Assembly: GCA_039801465.1 (NCBI GenBank)
Contig: JBDRUT010000024.1
Location: forward strand, 1-25,176
Reading direction: 5' to 3'
From: JAOABV01 sp039801465
Lineage (GTDB): Bacteria > Hydrothermota > Tepidihabitantia > Tepidihabitantales > CAIPLT01
Length of the DNA: 25,176 bases
The notes below the pieces were generated by a model, which was not told the DNA's origin, did no database searches, and saw nothing but the letters and a program-made list of their open reading frames with translations. The translations under genes were made by a program, and so were the position numbers. The first letter of the stretch is position 1. Each line of letters opens with the position of its first letter. Shown in pieces: positions 8,847 to 17,047 of this stretch.

Positions 8847-9731
8847 TTGTTTTTTTCAATACTATTTATTATAATCAATGCGCAGTTTGCTTCAAGTCAA
8901 TCGTCGTTGCTGGTCAAAAACCACCTTCAACAAAATGATTATTTAACATTAGCATCACCCCATCAATCCCATCTTACCCAACCATCATTATCATTTGCCG
9001 AATCCCTTTATCAAGAAAAAGACTATTTTAATGCGATAACCGAATTTGAACGATATTTATTTTTTCACCCCAATACATCTAATTCGCAAGAAATAAAATA
9101 TAAGTTAGCACTTTCATATTTTTATTGTAATGAGACATTAAAAACTGAGAAAATATTACAAGAGTTATCTTCCGAAATCGGTGTGATACCAAAACTTGCA
9201 CAGCGATTTTTAGCACAGCTTTATATTGATTCAAAGAAATATTTAAAGGCAAAGATAGAATTAAATGATTTGCTAATATCAGATAACATTCAAGATAAAA
9301 CCGAAATTTATCGTGAATTAGGTTATATTGCCTTACAAGAAAAAGACACCAAAACTGCTTTAGGATATTTTACCCTTGCTCAAGATAGTTGGCTGATAAC
9401 TGAAACCGAAAGAGTAATAAAATTACCCAAGAAAAACGTTTCTTTATCTCAATTATTATCAACATTCATTCCCGGTAGTGGTGAAATATATTGCGGTCAA
9501 TTAGGTTGGGGGATTTTATCATTTTTGGCAAACTCGACAACAATTTATGGCACAATTCATAGTTTTAAGAACAAGCATTATTTAGATGCGACTTTAATCT
9601 TTTCAATCTTCTTTATGAGATTTTATAATGGCTCACGAAGCAATGCCCGTGATTTTGCTTTGGAATATAATGAAAAAATTTATCAAGCAAAAATAAAAGA
9701 AATTGAGAAATTTTACCGATTACAAAAATAG
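8847..9731 (+). CDS. TPR protein with C-terminal membrane domain, paralogous to the tail of the YidD fusion
   Basis: The 294-residue protein opens with a hydrophobic signal-like segment (FFSILFIIINAQFASSQ). TPR-like repeats fill about 48-190 (AESLYQEKDYFNAITEFERY, FLAQLYIDSKKYLKAKIEL, GYIALQEKDTKTALGYF). Residues about 198-285 repeat the C-terminal domain of 7212-8447: LSTFIPGSGEIYCGQLGWGILSF aligns with MSSIIPGLGQVYCNRFGDGMYSF, and both end in a (G)S/N-ARDF motif. Only 15 bases separate it from the preceding stop, and the frame upstream is closed by that stop, so the start must be TTG 8847 or a rarer codon. The paralogy implies duplication, with YidD gained or lost by one copy. Function is unknown; envelope location is likely. 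Confidence 0.75.
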   Translation: MFFSILFIIINAQFASSQSSLLVKNHLQQNDYLTLASPHQSHLTQPSLSFAESLYQEKDYFNAITEFERYLFFHPNTSNSQEIKYKLALSYFYCNETLKTEKILQELSSEIGVIPKLAQRFLAQLYIDSKKYLKAKIELNDLLISDNIQDKTEIYRELGYIALQEKDTKTALGYFTLAQDSWLITETERVIKLPKKNVSLSQLLSTFIPGSGEIYCGQLGWGILSFLANSTTIYGTIHSFKNKHYLDATLIFSIFFMRFYNGSRSNARDFALEYNEKIYQAKIKEIEKFYRLQK

Positions 9732-10441
9732 ATCTTTAATAAAACATCTGCCTCGAGCAATATTCTCTACTTTCAGCAAAAATACACTGCGATAATTGCC
9801 TGAAATAAAAATATAGCGACTTCCTATAAGATATTACTAACAATTGTAAAAATTTATAGATATTCACTCGTCTCCAGTTTAGAAAAATAAGTATATCTCT
9901 TCACTACTGATGAAAGATCGGAGCACAAACATTTCACATCTATTTCTTTCTTTAATATTTCTTTTGCTTAAAAATTTTCCTAATGATTTACTTGACTTCA
10001 TCGGAAATCGATATGCGGTCTAATAGACCATCATCTTGGCATACCCTTAGATAGTCTACTGGTGAGCCCGGGGTAGCCTCTCCTCTCTATCAGCAATTCT
10101 AACCGATGACTTATTGACGATTATCCAACCTGCTATATTATCAGATAAATTTATCCTCAATTAAATAATCAACAACCTGCTTGACTAAGTCTGTCGTCTG
10201 ATTATAGAAAATCAGTGTCGCCTCAAATTCTTCTGAATAAAACAATCCAAAGGTAACTAATTACTTATTACTTAAGCATTTGTTCCCAACTAATTGTGAG
10301 AAACTTTTTGATAAGATGAACTTAAAATATTTATTCCAATTAAAAAATGCAGTAACTGATTAATTTTTGCTTATGCCGAATTTATTTATACTTGTTCAAT
10401 AATAAGTAGCCTCTGCGACTTTGTGACTAAGCCCATCGAAA
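9732..10441. other. Gene-free spacer of about 0.7 kb between convergent genes
   Basis: No convincing gene is seen. Two things stand out. A GC-richer patch at about 10008-10090 contains small inverted repeats (GGTCT-AAT-AGACC at 10017-10029) and a run AGCCCGGGGT. On the minus strand 10141-10260 is open and reads like protein (FYSEEFEATLIFYNQ, then VKQVVDYLIEDKFI and TGA), but it is only 39 codons, follows a stop and has no start signal, so it may be the remnant of a decayed gene. No T-rich terminator hairpin was found at either end. Confidence 0.5.
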
Positions 10442-10444
10442 AGT

Positions 10445-12208
10445 TTACTTCTCCTCCCAAAGAGAAACTATCTTAAATCTATTCACATCAACCAGACCTT
10501 TATCCGTAAGTTTTAATTCAGGAATAACTGGTAAAGCAAGAAATGATAATGTAATAAAAGGATTATCAAGTTTAATTCCCCAGGCTCTAACTGTTTGATT
10601 AAGTTCTTTTAATTTACTAACAACTACTTCTGCTGGTTCCTGAGACATTAGACCGGCAATTGGCAAAGCAAGTGATGCTCTAACCTTTTCTTTATCAACG
10701 GCAACAAACCCGCCTCCAAGTTTTATTAAAGATTTAATTGCATAATAAAGATCACTGTCATTAGTACCAACTGCAATAATGTTATGCGAGTCATGGGCGA
10801 CTGATGATGCCAAGGCTCCTTTTTTAAGTCCAAAACCACTGATAAAACCAATTCCAATATTTCCTGTTTTTTTATGCCGTTCACAAACAACCAACTTCAA
10901 AATATCTCGTTCTGTATCTGAAACAACTTCCTTTTTGATAATCTTGGGAATCGTTAACCATTTTTCGGTAATAATCTGATTGGGAATAATTCTGATTACT
11001 TTTATTCTACCATCTTGTGCCTTAACTCTCAATGCTAATTTGGTAAAGGGTTTTACTTTCATTGTGTATAAAACCCGTTGGTCCTGATAATCTGGAATTT
11101 TAACCTTTAATTGTCTATTTTCTACGACAATTTTGCCATTCTTGATAACCATTGCTACATTAAAATCATTTAGATTGTCCACGATTAGCATATCGGCTAA
11201 TTTTCCTCCAGCGATTATTCCCCGATTATATAACCGAAAATATTCTGCGGGATTTATGGTTACCATTTGAATAGCGGTTATTGGGTCTAATCCTAATTTA
11301 ACGGCTTTTCTTAATGTTGCATTGAGATGTCCTTCTGATAATAATTCATCTGGGTGTTTATCGTCGCTCACCAACATTAAGCGTCGAGAATTACGCATAT
11401 TTATCAAATGAAAGAGCGCCGAAAGATTTTTTGCTGCCGAGCCCTCCCGAATCATAATATACATTCCCGCTCGTAGTTTCTCTTGTGCCTCTCTCACATC
11501 AATACATTCATGATCTGAAGTAATACCTGCACTCAAATATGCTTGAAGTAATTTGCCTGTTAATTTTGGGCAGTGACCGTCTATTATTTTATCAAACTGT
11601 TTGACCGCACTGAGTTTTTTGATAACTTCAGGAAAAGCATAAATCACACCAGGAAAATTCATCACTTCTGCTAAGCCTAAAATTCTTTCGTGCTTTAAGT
11701 ATTTTTTTATCGTCTGAGCTGAAATTGAACCACCCGCAGTTTCCATATTAGTTGATGGAACACACGAGGGCATCATCAAAAATATATCCAAGGGAAAATC
11801 TTTACTAGCTTTTAGAATATAATCAATGCCGTAAGTTCCTAAAACATTAGTTATTTCATGAGGATCCGCAATGACTGCTGTAGTACCAGAAAGAAGTAAC
11901 AATCGGGCAAATTGAGATAAACTTAAAAGAGAACTTTCAATATGAATATGCGCATCAATAAAACCTGGTAATATATATAATCCCGAAACATCAATGATAT
12001 TGTCTGCTTTCGTATAATCATTACAGATGCCGACAATTATCTCATTGTCAATTAAGACATTACAATTGAGAACTTCACCTGAAAATACATTAACAACTTT
12101 ACCGTTCTTTAGCAGTAGTGAGCCTTTACTGCGACCTGAGGCAACATCTATTCTTCTTTTGATTGTTTCACACAAAGTATTATTTCGCGCAGTGCTTGGT
12201 GGTATCAT
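10445..12208 (-). CDS. ade: Adenine deaminase
   Basis: Converts adenine to hypoxanthine and ammonia in the cytoplasm. The 587-residue length and motifs fit the bacterial Ade family of the amidohydrolase superfamily: the metal-binding PGFIDAHIHIESS near residue 90, ADPHEITNVLG, the DGHCP histidine, SDDKHPDEL, and the Ade-specific C-terminal VAHDSHNIIAVG. Its ATG (12206-12208) overlaps the hpt TGA in ATGA, so translation is probably coupled to hpt. The product hypoxanthine is the substrate of Hpt, making this a two-step purine salvage unit. Nothing looks truncated. Confidence 0.95.
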   Translation of the reverse strand: MIPPSTARNNTLCETIKRRIDVASGRSKGSLLLKNGKVVNVFSGEVLNCNVLIDNEIIVGICNDYTKADNIIDVSGLYILPGFIDAHIHIESSLLSLSQFARLLLLSGTTAVIADPHEITNVLGTYGIDYILKASKDFPLDIFLMMPSCVPSTNMETAGGSISAQTIKKYLKHERILGLAEVMNFPGVIYAFPEVIKKLSAVKQFDKIIDGHCPKLTGKLLQAYLSAGITSDHECIDVREAQEKLRAGMYIMIREGSAAKNLSALFHLINMRNSRRLMLVSDDKHPDELLSEGHLNATLRKAVKLGLDPITAIQMVTINPAEYFRLYNRGIIAGGKLADMLIVDNLNDFNVAMVIKNGKIVVENRQLKVKIPDYQDQRVLYTMKVKPFTKLALRVKAQDGRIKVIRIIPNQIITEKWLTIPKIIKKEVVSDTERDILKLVVCERHKKTGNIGIGFISGFGLKKGALASSVAHDSHNIIAVGTNDSDLYYAIKSLIKLGGGFVAVDKEKVRASLALPIAGLMSQEPAEVVVSKLKELNQTVRAWGIKLDNPFITLSFLALPVIPELKLTDKGLVDVNRFKIVSLWEEK

Positions 12209-12738
12209 TTTTCTGATTTGTCAAATTTCACATAAGCAATATATGGCAAATTGCGATATAACTCTTGATAATCAATGCCATAGCCGACGACAAATTTGTT
12301 AGGCACCTTAAATCCCAGATAATCAATTTTTACTCTAATTTTATGTCGGGCAGGTTTATCCAATAAAGAGCAAATTTTAATACTTCTGGGTTTTTTCAAA
12401 GAAAGATAATCTGTAATATATTTCAAAGTTAGTCCAGTATCTACAATATCTTCAACTAATATGATATCTCGATTTTCAATTGCGCATTTCAAATCAGTTA
12501 CGATTTTCACAACGCCCGAACTTTCTGTCGCATCTCCATAACTTGAAACCTGCAAAAAATCACAATTCACAGGTATCGTAATGTTCCGAACCAAATCTGC
12601 CATAAAGACCCAAGCACCTTTTAACACGCCGACTAAAAGTGGAGTTTTATTCTTATAGTCTTTAGAAATTTGTTGAGCTAGTTTTTTGACTTTTTGGGTC
12701 AACCTTTTTTCAGAAATTAAAGGAACTATCGTTACCAT
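12205..12738 (-). CDS. hpt: Hypoxanthine phosphoribosyltransferase
   Basis: Makes IMP (and probably GMP) from hypoxanthine or guanine and PRPP. The type I PRPP-binding motif VEDIVDTGLT is at residues 95-104. The family features PLLVGVLKGAWVF (about 33-45), the flexible-loop region LQVSSYGDATESSG, and the base-binding C-terminal part VVGYGIDYQELYRNLPYI are all present; 177 residues is normal. It starts 66 bases after tRNA-Pro and overlaps ade by four bases. No Shine-Dalgarno or strong promoter is seen immediately upstream, so it may be transcribed through pcm and the tRNA. Confidence 0.94.
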   Translation of the reverse strand: MVTIVPLISEKRLTQKVKKLAQQISKDYKNKTPLLVGVLKGAWVFMADLVRNITIPVNCDFLQVSSYGDATESSGVVKIVTDLKCAIENRDIILVEDIVDTGLTLKYITDYLSLKKPRSIKICSLLDKPARHKIRVKIDYLGFKVPNKFVVGYGIDYQELYRNLPYIAYVKFDKSEK

Positions 12739-12804
12739 ATCATCTTAACTTCTATAACTTATTTTAAAAACTTAAATAATTTTATTATTTTTTGAAAAGT
12801 AAAA

Positions 12805-12879
12805 TCGGGGCGACTGGATTTGAACCAGCGACCTCTTGGTCCCGAACCAAGCGCGCTAAACCAACTGCGCTACGCCCCG
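12805..12879 (-). tRNA. tRNA-Pro (anticodon CGG)
   Basis: The minus strand folds as a full cloverleaf. The 7-bp acceptor stem pairs CGGGGCG (12879-12873) with CGCCCCG (12812-12806). The D arm carries AGCGCAGTTGGT. The anticodon stem CTTGG/CCAAG encloses the loop TTCGGGA, with anticodon CGG at 12844-12842. The T arm contains GGTTCAAATCC, and the discriminator base is A at 12805. CCA is not encoded. It lies 31 bases after pcm and 66 before hpt on the same strand, probably in one transcript. Confidence 0.96.
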
Positions 12880-12910
12880 TTAAGATTTGCATCTCTGTGT
12901 TAAAATTTAT

Positions 12911-13567
12911 TCAATGATTATCTGCCACTAATGGCACAAACACGCATTCAGATATTCTTCTTTGTCTAATTCGGCCATTATATTTAACACCTAGTATTAA
13001 TGTTTGACTATAACCTTTTCCCAAAGGAATCACAATCCGACCGTTTTCTGCCAGTTGCTCTTGCAATGGTCCTGGAATGAATTCTGAAGCTGCAGTTACA
13101 ATAATTCGGTCATAAGGAGCAAATTCTTTCCAGCCTAATGTGCCATCGCCAATTTTATACCGGATGTTGGTAAGTCCTAATCTTTGTAGTATTTTGCGTG
13201 CATTTAATGAGAGTTCTTCAATCCGTTCAATCGTATAGACTATTTTGGAGAGTAATGATATTATTGCAGTCTGATAACCCGAACCGGTTCCAACTTCTAA
13301 AACCCGATGGGAATCTTGAATATCTAAATGTTCTGTCATAAGTGCCACAATATAAGGTTGCGAAATAGTCTGTTCAGATCCAATTGGTAAAGGATGGTCA
13401 GCATATGCCTGATGAGCTAAGCCCAAAGGCACGAAAAGATGTCGTGGCACCATACGAAATGCCTCTAAAACTTTTGGATTCTTGATACCACGGCCAATAA
13501 GTTGTTCTTCCACCATCCTGTTTCGTAAAATCGTATAATTATCAGAAGTATTGTTAATAACTTTCAT
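12911..13567 (-). CDS. pcm: Protein-L-isoaspartate O-methyltransferase
   Basis: Repairs damaged proteins by SAM-dependent methylation of L-isoaspartyl residues. The 218-residue protein has the SAM-binding motif LEVGTGSGYQTA (about 90-101), the Pcm signature around the catalytic serine, GSEQTISQPYIVALM (about 63-77), and the N-terminal RHLFVPLGLAHQAYAD. The start has no Shine-Dalgarno and lies about 17 bases after the expected transcription start of a TTGACA promoter. It leads a probable pcm - tRNA-Pro - hpt - ade unit. Confidence 0.94.
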   Translation of the reverse strand: MKVINNTSDNYTILRNRMVEEQLIGRGIKNPKVLEAFRMVPRHLFVPLGLAHQAYADHPLPIGSEQTISQPYIVALMTEHLDIQDSHRVLEVGTGSGYQTAIISLLSKIVYTIERIEELSLNARKILQRLGLTNIRYKIGDGTLGWKEFAPYDRIIVTAASEFIPGPLQEQLAENGRIVIPLGKGYSQTLILGVKYNGRIRQRRISECVFVPLVADNH

Positions 13568-13590
13568 AAATTATTAATATTATTCAAAAA

Positions 13591-13618
13591 AGAATATCAA
13601 ATTATTTTGGCATGTCAA
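13591..13618 (-). promoter_or_regulatory. Predicted sigma-70 promoter of pcm
   Basis: On the minus strand TTGACA (13618-13613), a 16-base spacer and TATTCT (13596-13591) fit the vegetative consensus. Transcription would start near 13584, giving a leader of about 17 bases before the pcm ATG. Confidence 0.55.
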
Positions 13619-13745
13619 GAAAGAGGTGTAATGTGTCCAAAAGATAATAAGTTTTTCTCAAAATTTTTGGGAAAGTTGAATTTTACCAATGTTTCTTATG
13701 TCTGCTTTTAATTCAACAGATTTTCCAGACATTTTATTGTTTAAT

Positions 13746-14096
13746 TTATCTATTGATAGTATAGATCAGAGTTGCTTTTTTCTTACCTGCAATATTACAT
13801 TGAGTTGTAACATTGATTTTGTCTTTTTCTTTAACATCAATTATTTTATAAAGTGCAACTTGAGTTAGATTATCATTCTGCCGAAAAAAATTTTGTTTTA
13901 CAATCTCTTTACCATTTATATCAACCATAATGGAATTAATATAATGATTATTCGGATTTCTAACTGAGTGATAGACCTGGATATTCAGAATTGTTCCTGT
14001 TGAATCGAATGTCATCTTAATACTATCCGCTGGATGTGCAACAATCACCGATACTGCTAAGAATAGCATAATTAAAAATAGATTAGTTGGTTTCAT
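13746..14096 (-). CDS. Secreted protein resembling the superoxide reductase/desulfoferrodoxin iron-binding domain
   Basis: The 116-residue protein has a clear signal peptide (MKPTNLFLIMLFLAVSVIVA) with likely cleavage after Ala20, leaving His21 as the first mature residue. The mature part matches the order of superoxide reductase (SOR) landmarks: a His near the N-terminus, a His-x7-His segment (His43, His51 in VYHSVRNPNNHYI, compare HPMTEEHYI), and a Cys-Asn-x-x-Gly end (QCNIAG at 99-104, compare YCNIHG). SOR binds iron through four His and one Cys; here the fourth His is Ala103. It may still bind metal, perhaps using the N-terminal amine, or have lost catalysis. A strong GAGGAGG precedes the ATG. 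It lies downstream of the 58-residue membrane gene on the same strand. Family resemblance is inference from motifs; activity is unknown. Confidence 0.6.
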   Translation of the reverse strand: MKPTNLFLIMLFLAVSVIVAHPADSIKMTFDSTGTILNIQVYHSVRNPNNHYINSIMVDINGKEIVKQNFFRQNDNLTQVALYKIIDVKEKDKINVTTQCNIAGKKKATLIYTINR

Positions 14097-14297
14097 ATTA
14101 CCTCCTCAATACAATGATTATGAGATTTTTAAAATTAATTTTTTATACATATTTTCTCAAAATCTATTCAACCTGTTATGGAATGATTCAGGGATAAAAA
14201 TCATAAATTTTATAATTTTATATCTTTATATATCAAAAAAATTTTTATTAAGTTTCAACCCGTAAATACAAATAATGAACTGCTTATACATTTCTTG

Positions 14298-14474
14298 CTA
14301 AATATAACTGAGATAAATTACAATGACAGCGTGAATCGAAGCCATAATAATTGCCGCAATTGCAATTCTTTTATGCCATTGTAAACTAAGTTTTATTATG
14401 CGTCGACCAGTTAAAATTGCAAACAATAAAAGGACATAAGATAAAATCCCCAAAATAATAATCAATCTATACAT
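14298..14474 (-). CDS. 58-residue two-helix membrane protein with conserved-looking histidines
   Basis: This short gene starts at ATG 14474 behind a strong AGGAG (six to eight bases upstream) and ends at TAG 14298. It encodes 58 residues: a first membrane helix (about 4-21, LIIILGILSYVLLLFAIL), a short basic loop (TGRRIIKLSLQWHKR) and a second helix (about 37-57). His34 sits at the membrane edge and His48 within helix 2. The arrangement LTG-(x)n-WHKR-(x)n-IH recalls small fragments of cytochrome b-like or DUF4405-type heme membrane proteins, but heme binding cannot be shown. It precedes the SOR-like gene by about 200 bases on the same strand and may be its membrane redox partner. The flanks 14097-14297 and 14475-14600 show nothing else. 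Confidence 0.65.
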   Translation of the reverse strand: MYRLIIILGILSYVLLLFAILTGRRIIKLSLQWHKRIAIAAIIMASIHAVIVIYLSYI

Positions 14475-14600
14475 TATCTATCTCCTATTTTAAGATAAAA
14501 GTTAAATCTGTCATCGTTTAGATGTCAATCATTTTAAGTTATGACATTCAGATTTAATTGATAATATTTTCATTTTTACATATAAATATCTTTTAACGCT

Positions 14601-15725
14601 CTAAAGTGTTAATTGATAAACACGATAGGTTTTATATAGTTTTGCATCCCATAATAAGATTGGTCGGATGATATTTAAGTTATCTTCAAGAATCCAAGAA
14701 ACTTCGCCCCATTTATAACCTTTTTTTCGTGCGCCTAAAAATGTTTCGTAATATAACAATGCATCAATACCAATATTACGGAATTTATCTTTAACACCTA
14801 ATGCCCATAATCTTGCTGAAGTAATTTTATTACGATATTTTAGAAATTTGAAGATGCCAAAAGGAAATAGTCTACCATTAAGTCTTTTTAATACTTGATT
14901 GTAATCCGGTAATCCAATGCTCATTCCGGCGGGTTCTCCAGCGATTTCAACAATTGGAACAATTTCCGGCACAACTATTGATTTTAGTTTCTTGGCTAAA
15001 TAATCGATTTCCTGTTCGGTCATTGGAGCAAAATCCCAATTGTTACTCCAGGCGTTGTTATAGATTTCTTTAATTTTTACTAAATCATCTTTTAAGTTTC
15101 TAAGATTAACTGGCCTAACTTTTATATCCTGACGATTTTTTATCGATTCTACAACTCGAACTAACTTTTCCGGTGGGTCCTTATCAACATCAATCAGATA
15201 AGCATAAAGGTCTTTTACCTTACGAAATCCGAATTTTTCAACAAAATCTAAATAGTAACTGGGATTATATGACATTTTAATCATTGGTGGTGAATCAAAT
15301 CCTGAAACTAAAAATCCAGCTTCATCATTAAGCGAAGGGTTGGTCGGACCGTAAATTTCTGAAAGCATCTTATCTTTATGATACTTAACAACTGCATTTA
15401 ACAAAGCTTCGGCAACTGAGTAATCATTAACAACTTCAAAAAAACCAAAAAATCCGACATTCTTGTTATGATACTTACAGTAATTATAGTCAACAATTGC
15501 TGCAATGCGGCCAACAGTTTCGTGATTAGATTGAACAATATATAATTCACAATCAGCGTGACAAAAGAAAGGATTTCGTTTCTTATCCAAAGTCTCTTTA
15601 ACATCAGCAATTAGCGGCGGCACCCAATTAGGGTCATTTTGATAGATTTGCCAGGGTAACATTACAAATTCGGTTAAATCGCGATTGGATTCAACTTTCT
15701 TTATTCTTAGATTTTGCGTAGACAT
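14601..15725 (-). CDS. GNAT-like acyltransferase family protein (paralog 1), possible ceramide-type N-acyltransferase
   Basis: 374 residues. The N-terminal half has the hallmarks of a large, mostly uncharacterised GNAT-like family: DLTEFVMLPWQIYQNDPNWV, KRNPFFCHADCELY, VGRIAAIVDYNY, NVGFFGFFEVVNDY and SYNPSYYLDFVEKFGF. The C-terminal half repeats the fold (PVNLRNLKDDL... to GVKDKFRNIGIDALLYY, KGYKWGEVSWILEDN). It is closely paralogous to the next gene upstream and lies in a row with the alpha-oxoamine synthase. Relatives of this family have been linked to bacterial ceramide synthesis as the N-acyltransferase; I infer that role from neighbourhood and do not see residues that prove it. It follows paralog 2 by 111 bases and has only a weak ribosome binding site. 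Confidence 0.75.
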   Translation of the reverse strand: MSTQNLRIKKVESNRDLTEFVMLPWQIYQNDPNWVPPLIADVKETLDKKRNPFFCHADCELYIVQSNHETVGRIAAIVDYNYCKYHNKNVGFFGFFEVVNDYSVAEALLNAVVKYHKDKMLSEIYGPTNPSLNDEAGFLVSGFDSPPMIKMSYNPSYYLDFVEKFGFRKVKDLYAYLIDVDKDPPEKLVRVVESIKNRQDIKVRPVNLRNLKDDLVKIKEIYNNAWSNNWDFAPMTEQEIDYLAKKLKSIVVPEIVPIVEIAGEPAGMSIGLPDYNQVLKRLNGRLFPFGIFKFLKYRNKITSARLWALGVKDKFRNIGIDALLYYETFLGARKKGYKWGEVSWILEDNLNIIRPILLWDAKLYKTYRVYQLTL

Positions 15726-15836
15726 AGATAATACCTGATTTATAAACTAATTAAACTACAAAAATAAGATTTACTCATCATATTTTTCTGCGATATTATA
15801 GCTTTTTCGATCTAAAATGCATCCTATATAAAATTC

Positions 15837-16961
15837 CTAAATTGGCTTACAGTAGAATCGAAATGTCTTATATTTTTTCGCATTTAGTGATAATAACAAA
15901 TTTATGAAGTCTGAACGGTCTTCTTGAACATAGGATACCTCGCAATACTTATATCCCTTCATTTTAGCAATAGACAAGATTTGGTATAATAATAATTTAT
16001 CTATATTCTGATTTACATAGTCCCAATTAATTGCCATTATTGCTAACCGAATTGTATCAATTGTTTTCATTAATTTTTTGAATTTGAAGTACTGCCAAGG
16101 GTATATATTTTTACCGAACGATCTAAGAATTTGGTTGACATCCGGCATTGCAACCGCAGTAGCAACTGGTTCTTTAGGATTTTCAACTAAAACATCTAAT
16201 GACGCATCCAAAAATAATCTAATGAATCTTACAAGTCCATATAAAACCGGCTTAAATACTGGTGCAAATTCGCAACCCATTTTCCATGAATCATTATAGA
16301 TTTCAAGTTTTTTATTTAATTCTTCAGATAATTTCCTAATGTTAAAATTACGAATAGTAAGATCAAGTGATGATTTAAGTTCTTGACAGGTTTTGATGAA
16401 TTCTGAAGGTAACTCAACAGTCAAATCAATCAAAAAAGCATAATAATCTTTTGATTTTTTTAATCCATATTGTTCAAAATAATCAACATAATATTTAGGA
16501 TTATATGATGTTCGGTAAGTCGGCGGAGTATCAAAATTATCTATGAGTAACCCAATTTTATCAATCATTACTGGCATTGCTGGACCACACATTTCATTTA
16601 AAAGTTTAGATTTGAAATATTCTGCAACTTTGTTCAACAAAGCTTCTGCTACAGCATAATCAGGTATTGACTCAAACATACCAATTAAACCAACATTAGT
16701 ATTATGATGATTTATATAATTGTAATCAATAATGCCCGCAATTCTTCCTACTGGTTTGTCATTTCGTCGGGCTAAAAATATTTCTCTTTCGGAATGACAA
16801 TAAATTGGATTCTTCTTAGTATCTAAAATCCATTTTGTGCTTTTGGTGCGTGTCGGAACCCAATTTTTATCATCTTGATATATCTTCCAAGGTAGCTCGA
16901 TAAAATCGTTTAAGTCTTTTTTTGTTCTAACCGGCACTACAACTAAATCAGTACTTACCAT
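15837..16961 (-). CDS. GNAT-like acyltransferase family protein (paralog 2)
   Basis: Also exactly 374 residues and alignable end to end with paralog 1 (DLNDFIELPWKIYQDDKNWV, KKNPIYCHSEREIF, VGRIAGIIDYNYINHHNTNVG, YAVAEALLN, SYNPKYYVDYFEQYGLKKSKD). Some otherwise shared positions differ: WVPP is WVPT here, and the GPTNPSLNDEAG region becomes GPAMPVMIDKIG, so the two copies probably differ in substrate or one has lost activity. A good AAGGGAG lies upstream of the ATG. It starts 86 bases after the alpha-oxoamine synthase, consistent with one operon. Function is inferred only. Confidence 0.75.
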   Translation of the reverse strand: MVSTDLVVVPVRTKKDLNDFIELPWKIYQDDKNWVPTRTKSTKWILDTKKNPIYCHSEREIFLARRNDKPVGRIAGIIDYNYINHHNTNVGLIGMFESIPDYAVAEALLNKVAEYFKSKLLNEMCGPAMPVMIDKIGLLIDNFDTPPTYRTSYNPKYYVDYFEQYGLKKSKDYYAFLIDLTVELPSEFIKTCQELKSSLDLTIRNFNIRKLSEELNKKLEIYNDSWKMGCEFAPVFKPVLYGLVRFIRLFLDASLDVLVENPKEPVATAVAMPDVNQILRSFGKNIYPWQYFKFKKLMKTIDTIRLAIMAINWDYVNQNIDKLLLYQILSIAKMKGYKYCEVSYVQEDRSDFINLLLSLNAKKYKTFRFYCKPI

Positions 16962-17047
16962 TATATACTCCCTTACTATTTTGCAAATTTTTTATTTTAT
17001 ATCGTTATCGGATAAGAATAAGAAATTGTATTCGAATGTGATATTCC

